Shown: in pieces, positions 18,893-28,094 of the stretch
Numbering within the stretch: the stretch's first letter is position 1
Layout of the letters: every line of letters starts with the position of its first letter
DNA from: Enterococcus silesiacus
Lineage (GTDB): Bacteria > Bacillota > Bacilli > Lactobacillales > Enterococcaceae
Length of the DNA: 64,000 bases
Direction: 5' to 3'
Assembly (NCBI GenBank): GCA_001465115.1
Contig: CP013614.1
Span: forward strand, 2,294,001-2,358,000
Notes under the pieces: model-generated
Databases searched by the model: none
Told to the model about the DNA's origin: nothing
The model's input: only the letters and a program-made list of their open reading frames with translations
Translations under genes and position numbers: made by a program

Positions 18893-20389
18893 TTATAAAA
18901 GTGGTGCAAACAAACCACAAATTTTACCTTTGATTTTTTTCCAAGGGCTTCTTTGTGCTAATTCAAGAGCCGTGATTTGTCTTGCATTGGTCCGATCCTT
19001 TTTGAAATCAGCCGCTAATTTTTGAATTGCTTGGCCAGTGTATAAAATAGCGGACACTTCGTGATTAATATCAAAACTGCGAATGTCGAAATTTGTCGAG
19101 CCAATCGTTGCCACCTGTTCATCAATGATCATCACTTTACAATGTAAAAAGGCTGTATCATCGTATTTGTAGACCTGAATTCCTGCACTGATTAACTCTT
19201 CCAAGTAAAAGTCATTGCCATAATAAGAAAGTTTTCTGTCCCCTTTTCCTGGAATGATGATTTCCACCTTGATACCATTACGAGCAGCTCTTCTTAATAA
19301 AGCCAACAGTTCATCATCTGGCACAAAGTAAGGACTGGCAATGGAAATTTTCTCTTTCGCTGAATCGATCAAATTAAACAAAACATCCCGAACCACGCGT
19401 TCTTGATCATATGGCCCTCCATAAATCACTTGTCCTTCATCACTTCCTACTTCAATTGTAGGAAAATAGCTTTCCACCATAAACTCATTCGCACTACCAG
19501 CACTATTTTTCATATAAAGCCAATCATATAAAAAACTTTCTTGTAATTGCGTCACTAAAGGACCAGTTATTTGCAAATGTGTGTCCCGCCAATGTGAAAA
19601 TTTTGGTGTTATGCCTAAATATTCATTTCCAATATTTAAACCTCCAACAAAACCAAGCGTGCCATCGATGACAATCACTTTTCTGTGATTGCGCCAATTC
19701 GCTCTCGCAATATGATAAAGCGATTGGATCGGATTGAAAATTTCGACCTCCACCTGTGCTGCTTTTAAAGAATCAAGATACGCATCAGATAATTTCACTG
19801 AACCTAATCCGTCTACTCCAAAGCGAACCTTTACCCCTTCTGAAGCTTTCGCTATCAAGATTTTTCTGAGCTTATCTGCAAGTTCATCTTCCTTTATTAT
19901 GAAATAAAACAAATGAATATGATCTTTCGCTTCATTCAAAGCCGCAAAAATAGCGGAAAAGGTCTCTTCACCATCAGTAAGTACCTCAAATTGGTTGCCT
20001 CCGACTACGGCTTTTTTTGACAATCGTTCATTTTTTTCTTCCAAAGAACTTAATGGTTCCAGCATCTTCGTATTTAAACTCTGAACATAACGCACCATTC
20101 TATCTTGTTCTCGCTTTTGGATGACATTGCTTTTTAAGTTGCTGCGCCCGAAGAACAGATAGACAAACAACCCTACAACAGGAACAAAATATAACGTCAA
20201 CACCCAAGCCACTTTAACGCTCGTGACATCCTTCCGTCTAAAAACAATATACATACTTAGTAAAATAGAAATCAGTTCAAACAATGACAGCATAATCAAA
20301 GCAAACTGTGGAAAAAAAATAAAGATCAATAAAAATGTGATGATTGTCACAATTGAAACTATACTAAATTGACGTAATGTTTGATTCAT
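18893..20389 (-). CDS. cls: cardiolipin synthase
   Basis: Membrane phospholipase-D-type enzyme that joins two phosphatidylglycerol molecules into cardiolipin and glycerol. It has 498 residues. Two N-terminal transmembrane helices (about 8-60, with the YFVPVVGLFVYLFFGR motif at the end of the second) are followed by two HKD catalytic repeats: NHRKVIVIDGTLGFVGG (about 235) and LHCKVMIIDEQVATIGSTN (about 415). AAGGAGAG precedes the ATG. It is monocistronic. In enterococci Cls changes are linked with membrane stress and daptomycin response (family knowledge). Confidence 0.95.
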   Translation of the reverse strand: MNQTLRQFSIVSIVTIITFLLIFIFFPQFALIMLSLFELISILLSMYIVFRRKDVTSVKVAWVLTLYFVPVVGLFVYLFFGRSNLKSNVIQKREQDRMVRYVQSLNTKMLEPLSSLEEKNERLSKKAVVGGNQFEVLTDGEETFSAIFAALNEAKDHIHLFYFIIKEDELADKLRKILIAKASEGVKVRFGVDGLGSVKLSDAYLDSLKAAQVEVEIFNPIQSLYHIARANWRNHRKVIVIDGTLGFVGGLNIGNEYLGITPKFSHWRDTHLQITGPLVTQLQESFLYDWLYMKNSAGSANEFMVESYFPTIEVGSDEGQVIYGGPYDQERVVRDVLFNLIDSAKEKISIASPYFVPDDELLALLRRAARNGIKVEIIIPGKGDRKLSYYGNDFYLEELISAGIQVYKYDDTAFLHCKVMIIDEQVATIGSTNFDIRSFDINHEVSAILYTGQAIQKLAADFKKDRTNARQITALELAQRSPWKKIKGKICGLFAPLL

Positions 20390-20716
20390 GAATACTCTCC
20401 TTAAAATAACACGAGTTTTTTATTCAACCACTATAAAAATGGTTGACTTCCTTTTCTAAAAAAGCTTATTTATTCATTATAATAGCGGATAAAAATCTAA
20501 TAATACAGGCATTTTTTTCACTTTAAAGGAAAACATTGCCAGAAAATGTGACTTCTATTTGCTAACCCCTTACCCCTGTTGACTTGAGCTTAAAATAAAA
20601 AAACATAATGACAAAAAAGGGCGTTTCAGTCCTTTTTTTGCCATTCACTTCAAGAACCCTCCGTGGTAAATTTGTGACATAGTAAACAATCTAACCAGAA
20701 TGGATGGTGATTAATC
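20390..20716. other. divergent intergenic region with two hairpins
   Basis: About 327 bases between cls (leftward) and a small gene (rightward). In the cls leader, CAACCA and TGGTTG at 20425-20446 pair around a 10-base AT loop. At 20613-20639, AAAAAAGG and CCTTTTTT form a terminator-like hairpin with a T-run on both strands, although no gene ends here. A weak promoter for the small gene (TTGTGA, 18 bp, CAGAAT) may lie near 20672-20701. Confidence 0.5.
20613..20639. terminator. orphan terminator-like hairpin between divergent genes
   Basis: Arms AAAAAAGG and CCTTTTTT with a 10-base loop, followed by T on the plus strand and also T-rich on the minus strand. It is upstream of both flanking genes, so it may end a short untranslated RNA, act as an attenuator, or be a relic. 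Confidence 0.45.
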
Positions 20717-20926
20717 ATGAAAATCGAGCAGTACTTTTCTTACGGCTTCCTTTTTGAAGCCAAACTTTTGAATAAACATGGCGAAACAATTGCAAAGCAG
20801 TTTGTTTCGATGGAGCCTAATGAAGAAATTGCCATGGAAAAAATAATTTCTCATATCTCTTTACTGCAAGATTTTAAATTGCATCAAATCAAACTGATCG
20901 ATGAAGTATGGATGGTTACAGAATAA
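20717..20926 (+). CDS. small hypothetical protein
   Basis: A 69-residue protein of mixed charge, beginning MKIEQYFSYGFLFEAKL, with no signal peptide, membrane helix or motif I recognise. Its ribosome site is weak (GGATGGTG ten bases before the ATG). It ends 29 bases before the peptidase T-like gene and may be the first gene of that operon. The composition looks like a real small alpha/beta protein, and the frame does not overlap another gene. Function unknown. Confidence 0.6.
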   Translation: MKIEQYFSYGFLFEAKLLNKHGETIAKQFVSMEPNEEIAMEKIISHISLLQDFKLHQIKLIDEVWMVTE

Positions 20927-20955
20927 ACGATTGTTAATAAGAAAGGATGTTTTAT

Positions 20956-22095
20956 ATGAATAAGCAAAGATTAGTAAAGACATTTACTGAGTTGGTCCAA
21001 GTCGCTTCGGTTTCACGTGAAGAAGGAAAATTTGTCCAATTATTGAGCGACAAATTAACCACATTAGGTTTGACGGTCACAGAAGATGATTCAATGAAAA
21101 CAACAAAACTTGGCTCGAACAATTTGATTGCCAAATACACTGGAAATTTAGCGAAGGAGCCAATCTTCTTCTCTTGTCATGTGGACACTGTAGAACCTGG
21201 TGAAGGAATTGAAGTGATTGAGAAAAACGATATTCTGTATTCTAAAGGTGAAACGATTTTAGCCGCAGACAATAAAGCGGGTATTGCGATTCTTTTAGAA
21301 ATGATTGAGACGATTTTAGAAAATAATATTGAAACAGGACCGATCGAGCTTGTCTTTTCTCCTGGTGAAGAAATCGGCTTGATTGGTGCAGCAGCTTTAG
21401 ATATGGCATTGTTCGATTCAAAATTTGGCTATGTATTTGATAATTCTGGACCTGCTGGAAATGGCATCGTCGCTAGTCCTTTCCTCTATATGTTTGATAT
21501 TGACGTTACAGGAAAAGCTGCTCATGCTGGTTTAGAACCAGAGAAGGGGATTTCAGCCTTCTCGATTGCTCAAACTGCATTAGAAGGAATTCCTTTTGGC
21601 AGACTCGATGAGCATACTACTTCAAACATCGGAAAAATGTCTGGTGGTGCAGGAATCAATGTTGTGATGGAACACTTAATGATTCAAGGGGAAGTACGAT
21701 CGATTTCAGATGAAAAAGCCCGTGACTTTCTAACGACATTAGAACAATCATTCAAACATGCGACTGACTTACATGGTGGTGACTTTACTCTTTCAGTGGA
21801 TCAAAAAGCAACTGGTTTTCATCTAGCTGATGATTCTGATCCTGTTAGAATCGCGAAAGCTGCAACAGCCAAAATTGGTCGAATCTTTGCTCCTGAAATC
21901 AGTGGTGGCGGTAGTGATGCCAATATTTTTAACGCACAAGGCAAACCAACGCTGAATTTATCAATCGGATATGAAGAAATTCATACGGTCAACGAATATA
22001 TCCCAATTGCTGAAATGCTAAAGTCAGTTGAATTAGCGTTAGCTATCGTCAATGAAATGCCCGACAGCGCTTCTTCAAGTGGGTCAGTAAAATGA
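20956..22095 (+). CDS. M20 peptidase, peptidase T-like
   Basis: Zinc aminopeptidase of 379 residues in the PepT/YqjE-like group, expected to trim N-terminal residues from tripeptides or related small peptides in the cytoplasm. Motifs: FFSCHVDTVEPG (metal His/Asp), ILAADNKAGI (bridging Asp), FSPGEEIGLIG (catalytic Glu), KAAHAGLEPEKG and the C-terminal SGGGSDANIFN. The ATG at 20956 is chosen over one nine bases earlier because AAAGGA then has an eight-base spacing; the earlier ATG overlaps the ribosome site. Its stop overlaps the next start as ATGA, indicating a YitT-linked operon. Confidence 0.88.
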   Translation: MNKQRLVKTFTELVQVASVSREEGKFVQLLSDKLTTLGLTVTEDDSMKTTKLGSNNLIAKYTGNLAKEPIFFSCHVDTVEPGEGIEVIEKNDILYSKGETILAADNKAGIAILLEMIETILENNIETGPIELVFSPGEEIGLIGAAALDMALFDSKFGYVFDNSGPAGNGIVASPFLYMFDIDVTGKAAHAGLEPEKGISAFSIAQTALEGIPFGRLDEHTTSNIGKMSGGAGINVVMEHLMIQGEVRSISDEKARDFLTTLEQSFKHATDLHGGDFTLSVDQKATGFHLADDSDPVRIAKAATAKIGRIFAPEISGGGSDANIFNAQGKPTLNLSIGYEEIHTVNEYIPIAEMLKSVELALAIVNEMPDSASSSGSVK

Positions 22096-22937
22096 CTGCG
22101 CTGCGTAAAGTTCAAAATATCTCTTTAATTATCCTAGCGGTCCTACTGCTGAGCATTTCCATCAATATGTTTTTAGGTCCTCATCAGATAGCGGCAGGCG
22201 GGGTGAGCGGATTAGGTATTTTGGCAGAAGCGGCCTTTTCGATCGATCGGTCAATCGTTGTGTTGGTCTTAAATTGTTTGATGTTGCTTTTAACGATCAT
22301 CTTTTTAGGTAAAAAAGTTTTCTTTAATACACTGATCGGTAGTTTATTGTTCCCATTCTTTTTAGCCGTCGTTCCTGAAATCATGGTTACCTCAGATCGT
22401 TTACTCTCCGTGCTTTTTGGCAGTGCGATTTTTGGCATCGGTGTTGCGATTCTGTATAAAATCGGTGCTTCTAGCGGTGGCACAACAATTCCACCACTGA
22501 TTTTACAAAAATATTGGCATATCAATACCTCAACAGGTTTACTCGTGACCGATGCCTTGATCGTCTTACTGAATGTATTTATTTTTGGTGTTGAATCGTT
22601 TCTCTTTGCGATCTTGTCGATCATCATCACATCCATTGTCATGACTTATATCGAAACAGGCGTGAAACGAAGAAAATCTATCTTGATTTTCAGTCAGGAT
22701 AAAACAACTGAAATCAAAGAGGAACTACTGCACACTGTAAATCGTGGTATCACACTTTTCAATGTTACTGGGGGTAAAACGCAACAGGAAAATCAAATGC
22801 TGATGATCGTCAGTTCAAATAGTGAGTATCCTGCCGTTATGCAAACGATCGATCGTATCGATCCAACGTCATTTGTGATTGTATCAAATGTTGCTGAAGT
22901 ACACGGTTTAGGCTTTACGTATCATCCTATTCAATAA
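22092..22937 (+). CDS. YitT family membrane protein (DUF161/DUF2179)
   Basis: 281-residue membrane protein with five to six N-terminal hydrophobic segments (to about residue 195) containing the family's GPHQIAAGGVSGLGIL motif, followed by a cytoplasmic DUF2179 domain (about 200-281: SILIFSQDKTTEIKEELLH, RGITLFNVTGG). The molecular role of YitT proteins is not settled. It overlaps the peptidase gene by four bases and is 32 bases ahead of a putative transporter gene, so the three are probably co-expressed, perhaps around peptide or amino acid handling. Confidence 0.88.
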   Translation: MTALRKVQNISLIILAVLLLSISINMFLGPHQIAAGGVSGLGILAEAAFSIDRSIVVLVLNCLMLLLTIIFLGKKVFFNTLIGSLLFPFFLAVVPEIMVTSDRLLSVLFGSAIFGIGVAILYKIGASSGGTTIPPLILQKYWHINTSTGLLVTDALIVLLNVFIFGVESFLFAILSIIITSIVMTYIETGVKRRKSILIFSQDKTTEIKEELLHTVNRGITLFNVTGGKTQQENQMLMIVSSNSEYPAVMQTIDRIDPTSFVIVSNVAEVHGLGFTYHPIQ

Positions 22938-22969
22938 AAATAACCTATCAAAAAAGGAGTGCAAAAATT

Positions 22970-24139
22970 ATGAATTCTGTGTTAGCTTTTACGATTATTA
23001 TGCTTGTTTGGACGGTTAGCGATTACATTTCTAAAAAAACAAAGTCACTACTTTCAACACTATTGATTGCCTCGTTGATCTTTTTAGTTGGCTTTAAAAC
23101 AAACCTGTTTCCAGAGGATTTATTGCCTAGTTCTTCATTACTAGCTTTAGGAACAACTGTGGTCGGTTTCATCTTGGTTCATCTTGGTACAACAATTAGT
23201 TTGAAAGAATTTAAGCAACAGTGGCGAACCTTTTTGATTGGAGTAGCTGCAACGTTGGGAATTGTCGCAGCATTATTACTTGTCGGCCCTTTATTTGAAG
23301 ATCAAAGTTACGCTATTGCAGCGATTGGGGCAATTTCTGGTGGAACAATTTCCATTATCATGGTCCAAGATGCCGCTATAGCTGCTGGCTTATTATCTGT
23401 TGCTGTTTTACCTGTTTTGATTTCGGCCTTTCAAGGGTTGATCGGTTTTCCATTGACTTCATTGATTTTAAGAAAAGAAGCCAATCGCTTACATCAAGAA
23501 TATCAAGAAAATCCAGCGGCTTTTGCCAGCACTGAAAAAGTGGTAGAAAAAGAAACGAAAAAAACACGTTTACCTGAACTTTTTCATACAACAGCAGGTA
23601 CACTATTCGTTGTTGGGGTAACAGTATTGCTTGCTACCTTCGTTAATAATCTAACCAATGGCATGATTAACACATTTATTCTCTGTTTACTATTTGGGAT
23701 CGCGTTAAGAGAATTGAATATTTTCAAACCAAATATTTTAAATGGCATTGATGCTTATGGTTTGATGATGCTTGCTATTTTGATCATTATTTTTGGTCCA
23801 TTAGCCACGATTTCTATTCATGATTTAATTGAATTGATTCTACCGTTGACTCTTTCATTTTTAGTTGGTGTTACCGGAAATGTATTATTTGCTGCAATTG
23901 CTGGGAAGTTTCTTGGCTATAGCTTATCGATGTCGATTGCAATTGGTTTAACTTCATTGTACGGCTTCCCTGGGACAATGATTTTGAGTCAAGAAGCCGC
24001 AAAAAGTATCAATGGTACACCAGAAGAAATTGCATTGATCGAAGGGCAAATTTTACCTAAGATGGTCATTGCAGGTTTTTCTACTGTTACGATCACATCT
24101 GTATTTATTACAGGGATCTTAGTTAATTTAATTGGATAA
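22970..24139 (+). CDS. multi-spanning membrane protein, probable transporter
   Basis: 389-residue protein with about ten to eleven hydrophobic segments arranged as two halves separated by a charged cytoplasmic loop (about 165-200, EANRLHQEYQEN to EKETKKTRLPEL). Glycine/serine-rich re-entrant-like stretches occur in each half (IGAISGGTISIIMVQDAA; IGLTSLYGFPGTMILSQEAA). That layout resembles secondary carboxylate or amino-acid carriers such as the GltS or 2-hydroxycarboxylate type folds, but I do not recognise the family with certainty. AAAGGAG precedes the ATG. It is the last gene of the peptidase-YitT operon. Confidence 0.75.
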   Translation: MNSVLAFTIIMLVWTVSDYISKKTKSLLSTLLIASLIFLVGFKTNLFPEDLLPSSSLLALGTTVVGFILVHLGTTISLKEFKQQWRTFLIGVAATLGIVAALLLVGPLFEDQSYAIAAIGAISGGTISIIMVQDAAIAAGLLSVAVLPVLISAFQGLIGFPLTSLILRKEANRLHQEYQENPAAFASTEKVVEKETKKTRLPELFHTTAGTLFVVGVTVLLATFVNNLTNGMINTFILCLLFGIALRELNIFKPNILNGIDAYGLMMLAILIIIFGPLATISIHDLIELILPLTLSFLVGVTGNVLFAAIAGKFLGYSLSMSIAIGLTSLYGFPGTMILSQEAAKSINGTPEEIALIEGQILPKMVIAGFSTVTITSVFITGILVNLIG

Positions 24140-24141
24140 TG

Positions 24142-24190
24142 AAAAAAATAAAAGTAAGTCGTTTTCTTTCCGACTTACTTTTATTTTTTA
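24142..24190. terminator. bidirectional terminator
   Basis: AAAAAATAAAAGTAAGTCG pairs perfectly with CGACTTACTTTTATTTTTT around an 11-base loop. The A/T-rich outer stem provides T-runs for both the rightward transporter operon and the leftward MFS gene. Confidence 0.92.
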
Positions 24191-24202
24191 TTTCTCTTCG
24201 TA

Positions 24203-25462
24203 TCATTCAGTGATCCCTTTTAACTCAATGGTTTCTTTCTCTGTCTCTTTCCATTCATTCATTACTTTCTTATAGCGATAACGAATAATCACTGCTGCCA
24301 CAACACCAATAGCAGTCAAACAGATATTTAATCCAAAAATCAGTGAAACATTGATTTTTTCTAATTGCCCAGTAATATAAGGAATGACCATCACAGAAAC
24401 AGACGTTGCAATAGAATAATAGCTGGTGATTCGACCTTTGCCTTTTGAAAACAACTCTAATAACACTGCCAGCCCTAATTGCCAAATTCCCCCTGCGGCA
24501 AAAACACCGATACCGATTGATCCAACTAAAAACATTGGTACACTTGGAAATAATGTCATGCCAATCAATAAAAACAATGAAACGAATGTACACCAAACAA
24601 GTAATAAAGTCGGGGCAACACCTCGTTTAACGATCAATGATGTTAAAAACACTGAAGCAAATGAACCGATACTATACGCACTAACTAAAACCAAACTATT
24701 TGAATGGTTCATAAGGTTTAATGATTCCGCGAATGACGGTACCCATAAAATAAAGATATTGAAAGTAGACACACAAGTAAAACTAAAAACCAATAACGCA
24801 ATTCCTTCGACTTTAAACAACGGTTTTTTCGCCGCTGGTTCATGGTTAGCTTCAGCGATTATTGATGATTCACTTGCATTCGTTTCTATTCTTTGCGGAA
24901 ATCCAAGTCTAGATATATACAATAAGTTAAGAAACAGACCCAACGCACAGCCAATAAAAACAAGTCCATAATAAATCCCATTATCCAGCATAAACCGCGT
25001 TAATAACGGCAAAATAAACTGTCCCAAAGAAATAAAAGCCTTATTTAAAACACTAAGTGAGCTATTATCTTTTTCGTTTGGATAAGCTTCCATCAACGTT
25101 GGATAGGTACTCGTATCTAAAAAAGCATTACTAAAACCAGCAAATAGTGCAAAAAAGAGCCCTTGTAAATAATTCTGACTGATCAAGATCCCCAGGAAGA
25201 AAATCAGATAACTAATAATACCAAGCTGAACTGTTTTTTTCCGACCAAATTTATCCGAAAAGTACCCTGCAAAATATAAAATCAAGACACGTCCTAAGCC
25301 AATGCCACTAATCACTAAAGTTACTTGTTGCACAGTGGCTTGCCAACTATCCATCAATGCATGCAGGTTCTGAGATAAAATAATCGCTGCCATCCCTTGA
25401 AAAATGAAATTTGTGTATAAAGAACCGATCAAAGGTTTGTAGTTTTTTTTCGTTGTGTCCAT
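24203..25462 (-). CDS. MFS transporter
   Basis: Twelve-helix major facilitator protein of 419 residues. The A-motif YFSDKFGRKK follows helix 2 (about residues 66-75). A weaker A-like repeat (LTSLIVKRGVAP) lies in the second half, and a charged central loop (about 190-215, TNASESSIIAEANHEPAAKK) separates the halves. AGGAGAAT precedes the ATG. It is monocistronic between two terminators. Substrate unknown; it resembles sugar/metabolite-type MFS members with the FSNAFLDTSTYP segment more than classical multidrug pumps. Confidence 0.85.
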   Translation of the reverse strand: MDTTKKNYKPLIGSLYTNFIFQGMAAIILSQNLHALMDSWQATVQQVTLVISGIGLGRVLILYFAGYFSDKFGRKKTVQLGIISYLIFFLGILISQNYLQGLFFALFAGFSNAFLDTSTYPTLMEAYPNEKDNSSLSVLNKAFISLGQFILPLLTRFMLDNGIYYGLVFIGCALGLFLNLLYISRLGFPQRIETNASESSIIAEANHEPAAKKPLFKVEGIALLVFSFTCVSTFNIFILWVPSFAESLNLMNHSNSLVLVSAYSIGSFASVFLTSLIVKRGVAPTLLLVWCTFVSLFLLIGMTLFPSVPMFLVGSIGIGVFAAGGIWQLGLAVLLELFSKGKGRITSYYSIATSVSVMVIPYITGQLEKINVSLIFGLNICLTAIGVVAAVIIRYRYKKVMNEWKETEKETIELKGITE

Positions 25463-25681
25463 CGCTATTCTCCTAATTGTTTAAAATTAACTTTGCTCAA
25501 CATTTCACTATCTATAGTTTAAGAAGAAATGCCTATAATATCTAATGCTTTATTTTCATATAATCGATAAATAATATTTATTGATTACATGTATGAATTG
25601 ATTTTTTCTAATTTTGAAGATAATTATTTTATTATTGCCTATGCTTTGCGGCAAGTCAATGTTTTTTCATATAAAAATAAT

Positions 25682-25724
25682 AAAAAAACTGTAAACGAGT
25701 CTAATAACTACTTGTTTACAGTTT
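25682..25724 (-). terminator. terminator after the flavin oxidoreductase gene
   Basis: Minus-strand AAACTGTAAACAAG pairs with CTCGTTTACAGTTT (one mismatch) around an 11-base loop and is followed by seven T. It starts five bases beyond the stop codon. Confidence 0.9.
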
Positions 25725-25728
25725 ATCT

Positions 25729-27060
25729 TTAATATAAATAACTTAAATCACTCGCTACCGTTGGGTAAAGCATGATCATACTATTGACTTTGTTTGCTGC
25801 TAATTTTTGATTGATCATTACTGTAAACAAATTGATCAATTGATCAGCTTCATTTCCTAAAACGGTTGCACCGACCAATAATCCAGTTGCTTTTTCACTG
25901 ACGATTTTCGCTTTGACTAAAGACTCGTTGAGATGCTTATACGTAAACCAATGTGATAAATCTAACTCTTTCACTTCATAGTTGTCATTAGCTACTGTTT
26001 TGTCATCAGTTAAACCGACCTGGGCTAATTTAGGAGAACTGAAAATAATGGTTGGGATAGCTGGATAGTCAATTGCTTCTTGGACGCTTCCAGTGAAAAG
26101 CTTAGCAAGATAGCTCCCTTCAAAACTAGAAACGGGTGTTAATTTAGGTTCATTTTTTTGTAAACAGTCTCCTAAAGCATAAATCGTTTCCACAGTGGTT
26201 TGTAAATGATCATTTACGTTAACGCCTTTGTGCGCATACTCAACCCCTATTTTTTCCAATCCCATATTTTCAAGGTTCGGAATTCGGCCCGTAGCACAAA
26301 ATACGCGATCGACGATTAGACTCCCCTGATTAGTCAGCTCAACTTTAAATTGTCGTCCTTGCTTCGTGAGCGTTTCAGCAGATTCATTAAAATGAAAATG
26401 AATTCCTCGTTGTTCAAGATTTCCAATCAACTCACTTGTTAAGGCTTCATCAAACCCCTTCAATGGTCGTTGGTTATGATGAAGCAAGTGAACCTCACTG
26501 CCACAACTATTGGCGATATTCGCTAGTTCAAGTGAAATATAGCCGCCGCCAACAAAAGCGATTTTCGCAGGTAGCTCCTTCATTGACAAAAAATCAGTGC
26601 TTGTACCGAAATACTCTTTTCCGGGAATATCCAATATAGCTGGTCGTTGTCCAGTCGCTAGGATAAATTTATCAGCTTGATACTCCGTTGATTCTACAAG
26701 GATCGTCTGCTTGTCTTTAAACACTGCTCGCCCAGTAATCGTTTGGATACCAGAATTTATTAGTCCTTTTTTTTGCTCGGTTGGAACAGGTTTCGTAAAG
26801 GTTTCTTTAAAGCCCATTAATTCTGCCCAATTGATTTTAGGAACACTATTGAACCCACGATTTTGCAATTGAGCTAGGTTATCTTTCGCTTCAACGACTC
26901 CATAGAGAACTTTTTTAGGATCACATCCTCGATTTGGGCAAGTTCCGCCCCAAAGATCAGCTTCTACTACTGCTACTTCATTTCCTTCTGACGCCAGATC
27001 ATAAGCCGCTGCCATACCGCCTGGTCCGCTACCGATAATGATTACATCAAATCGTTTCAT
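25729..27060 (-). CDS. FAD/NAD(P)-dependent disulfide oxidoreductase, glutathione reductase-like
   Basis: 443-residue class I flavin disulfide reductase. FAD site IIGSGPGGMAAAYDLA (about 7-22); redox pair in GGTCPNRGCDPKK (Cys about 41 and 46); NAD(P) site FVGGGYISLELAN (about 170-182); second FAD motif YALGDCLQ. The usual C-terminal HPT..E base pair is replaced: the end reads LYPTVASDLSYLY, so His is Tyr and Glu is Asp. That makes glutathione reductase itself unlikely and fits lactic acid bacterial paralogues of unknown substrate. The ATG at 27060 has GAGGAGGAA upstream. It has its own promoter and terminator. Confidence 0.87.
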   Translation of the reverse strand: MKRFDVIIIGSGPGGMAAAYDLASEGNEVAVVEADLWGGTCPNRGCDPKKVLYGVVEAKDNLAQLQNRGFNSVPKINWAELMGFKETFTKPVPTEQKKGLINSGIQTITGRAVFKDKQTILVESTEYQADKFILATGQRPAILDIPGKEYFGTSTDFLSMKELPAKIAFVGGGYISLELANIANSCGSEVHLLHHNQRPLKGFDEALTSELIGNLEQRGIHFHFNESAETLTKQGRQFKVELTNQGSLIVDRVFCATGRIPNLENMGLEKIGVEYAHKGVNVNDHLQTTVETIYALGDCLQKNEPKLTPVSSFEGSYLAKLFTGSVQEAIDYPAIPTIIFSSPKLAQVGLTDDKTVANDNYEVKELDLSHWFTYKHLNESLVKAKIVSEKATGLLVGATVLGNEADQLINLFTVMINQKLAANKVNSMIMLYPTVASDLSYLY

Positions 27061-27130
27061 GGTGATTTCCTCCTCTAGTTGCTCTCGTTTAAACACTGTC
27101 GCGTACACATCTCATCGCTACTACACTTTC

Positions 27131-27139
27131 ATTATAGCA
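27131..27139 (-). promoter_or_regulatory. extended -10 promoter of the flavin oxidoreductase gene
   Basis: Minus strand TGCTATAAT: consensus -10 with TGn extension, about 70 bases before the start codon at 27060. No strong -35. Confidence 0.65.
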
Positions 27140-27172
27140 ATCGATCCCTAAAAGCGCATATGTTACGACGCT

Positions 27173-27211
27173 AAAAAAACGTTCAGATGACGGATGCATC
27201 ACCGAACGTTT
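27173..27211 (-). terminator. terminator of the xyl/xyloglucan operon
   Basis: Minus-strand AAACGTTCGGTGATG pairs with CGTCATCTGAACGTTT around a 4-6-base loop with small mismatches, followed by seven T, directly after the ROK kinase stop. Confidence 0.9.
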
Positions 27212-27214
27212 CTC

Positions 27215-28084
27215 TTATTTTGGATGATTTTCTATAAAATGATAGACTGCGCCGATCAGATTAGCATCATTTCCAAACTGACACGCCACTATTTCATACG
27301 TCAACTCTGTCACAGCATTTTCTAGTAAAATCCGTTTTAATTGACGATCGACCATTGGAATCAGTTGGCTATTTCCAGACACGCCACCACCGATCACGAT
27401 TCTCCCTGGATCAAAGCAGACGAGTAGATTATAAATTCCTCTTGCTACAGATGCATAAAATTTATTCAACAAGTGGCTCGCCAATTCATCTCCTGTTTCC
27501 GCTAGTTCAAACAACTCCTGCCCATCAATATTAGCGCCAGTAAGCTGGTTATATTTTTTCACACATTTTACTGAACTCCCTAAATCGCTTAATGAAGAGG
27601 ATTCATTTAACACCATATAGCCAAACTCACCACCAAATAGATTGCGACCTTTGACGAGTTTCCGATTGATCACAATTGCTCCTCCAATACCTGTGCCGAT
27701 CACAAAAAAGATCGAATTTGCAACATCACTTGCAGCTCCTAGCCAGACTTCTGCCAACGCTGCACAATTGGCATCATTTTCCATCGAAACAGGGACGTTA
27801 AATAGCTCCGTTAATTCTTTTTGTATAGGAAAATGGTGGAGGTATGGTACAGCACTAACCCCGCGAATCTTACCTTTTGCTTCATCCACTAATCCTGGTG
27901 CACTTAAGGCGACGCCTGTAATCTGTCGTTCACTCTGAATTCTATCAAAAACCTGCTTAAGTGCTATTTTCATTAGAGACCAATCTGCTGGTAAAGAGAA
28001 CGAGTCTTGTTGAACCAATTGTTCATTCACCCAAATACCATATTTCACTGAACTACCACCAATATCAAATGCTAGTATACACAT
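27215..28084 (-). CDS. bglK: ROK-family sugar kinase, probable beta-glucoside kinase
   Basis: 289-residue cytoplasmic sugar kinase. ATP site DIGGSSVKYG (about 6-15), catalytic region ENDANCAALAE with Asp about 103, and phosphate-2 motif GTGIGGAIV. The zinc motif CxCGxxGCxE of many ROK glucokinases is absent; beta-glucoside kinases (BglK of Listeria and Klebsiella, about 294 residues) also lack it. BglK puts phosphate on O6 of the non-reducing glucose of cellobiose-like sugars. The downstream position after a GH1 enzyme with a phosphate-binding loop supports this. Glucokinase or allose kinase remain alternatives. AAGGAGGA precedes the ATG. Confidence 0.8.
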   Translation of the reverse strand: MCILAFDIGGSSVKYGIWVNEQLVQQDSFSLPADWSLMKIALKQVFDRIQSERQITGVALSAPGLVDEAKGKIRGVSAVPYLHHFPIQKELTELFNVPVSMENDANCAALAEVWLGAASDVANSIFFVIGTGIGGAIVINRKLVKGRNLFGGEFGYMVLNESSSLSDLGSSVKCVKKYNQLTGANIDGQELFELAETGDELASHLLNKFYASVARGIYNLLVCFDPGRIVIGGGVSGNSQLIPMVDRQLKRILLENAVTELTYEIVACQFGNDANLIGAVYHFIENHPK

Positions 28085-28094
28085 CTTATCCTCC

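Noticed and set aside
24426-24971. 181-codon plus-strand frame inside the MFS gene
   Set aside because: Antisense shadow; composition follows the reverse of transmembrane codons.
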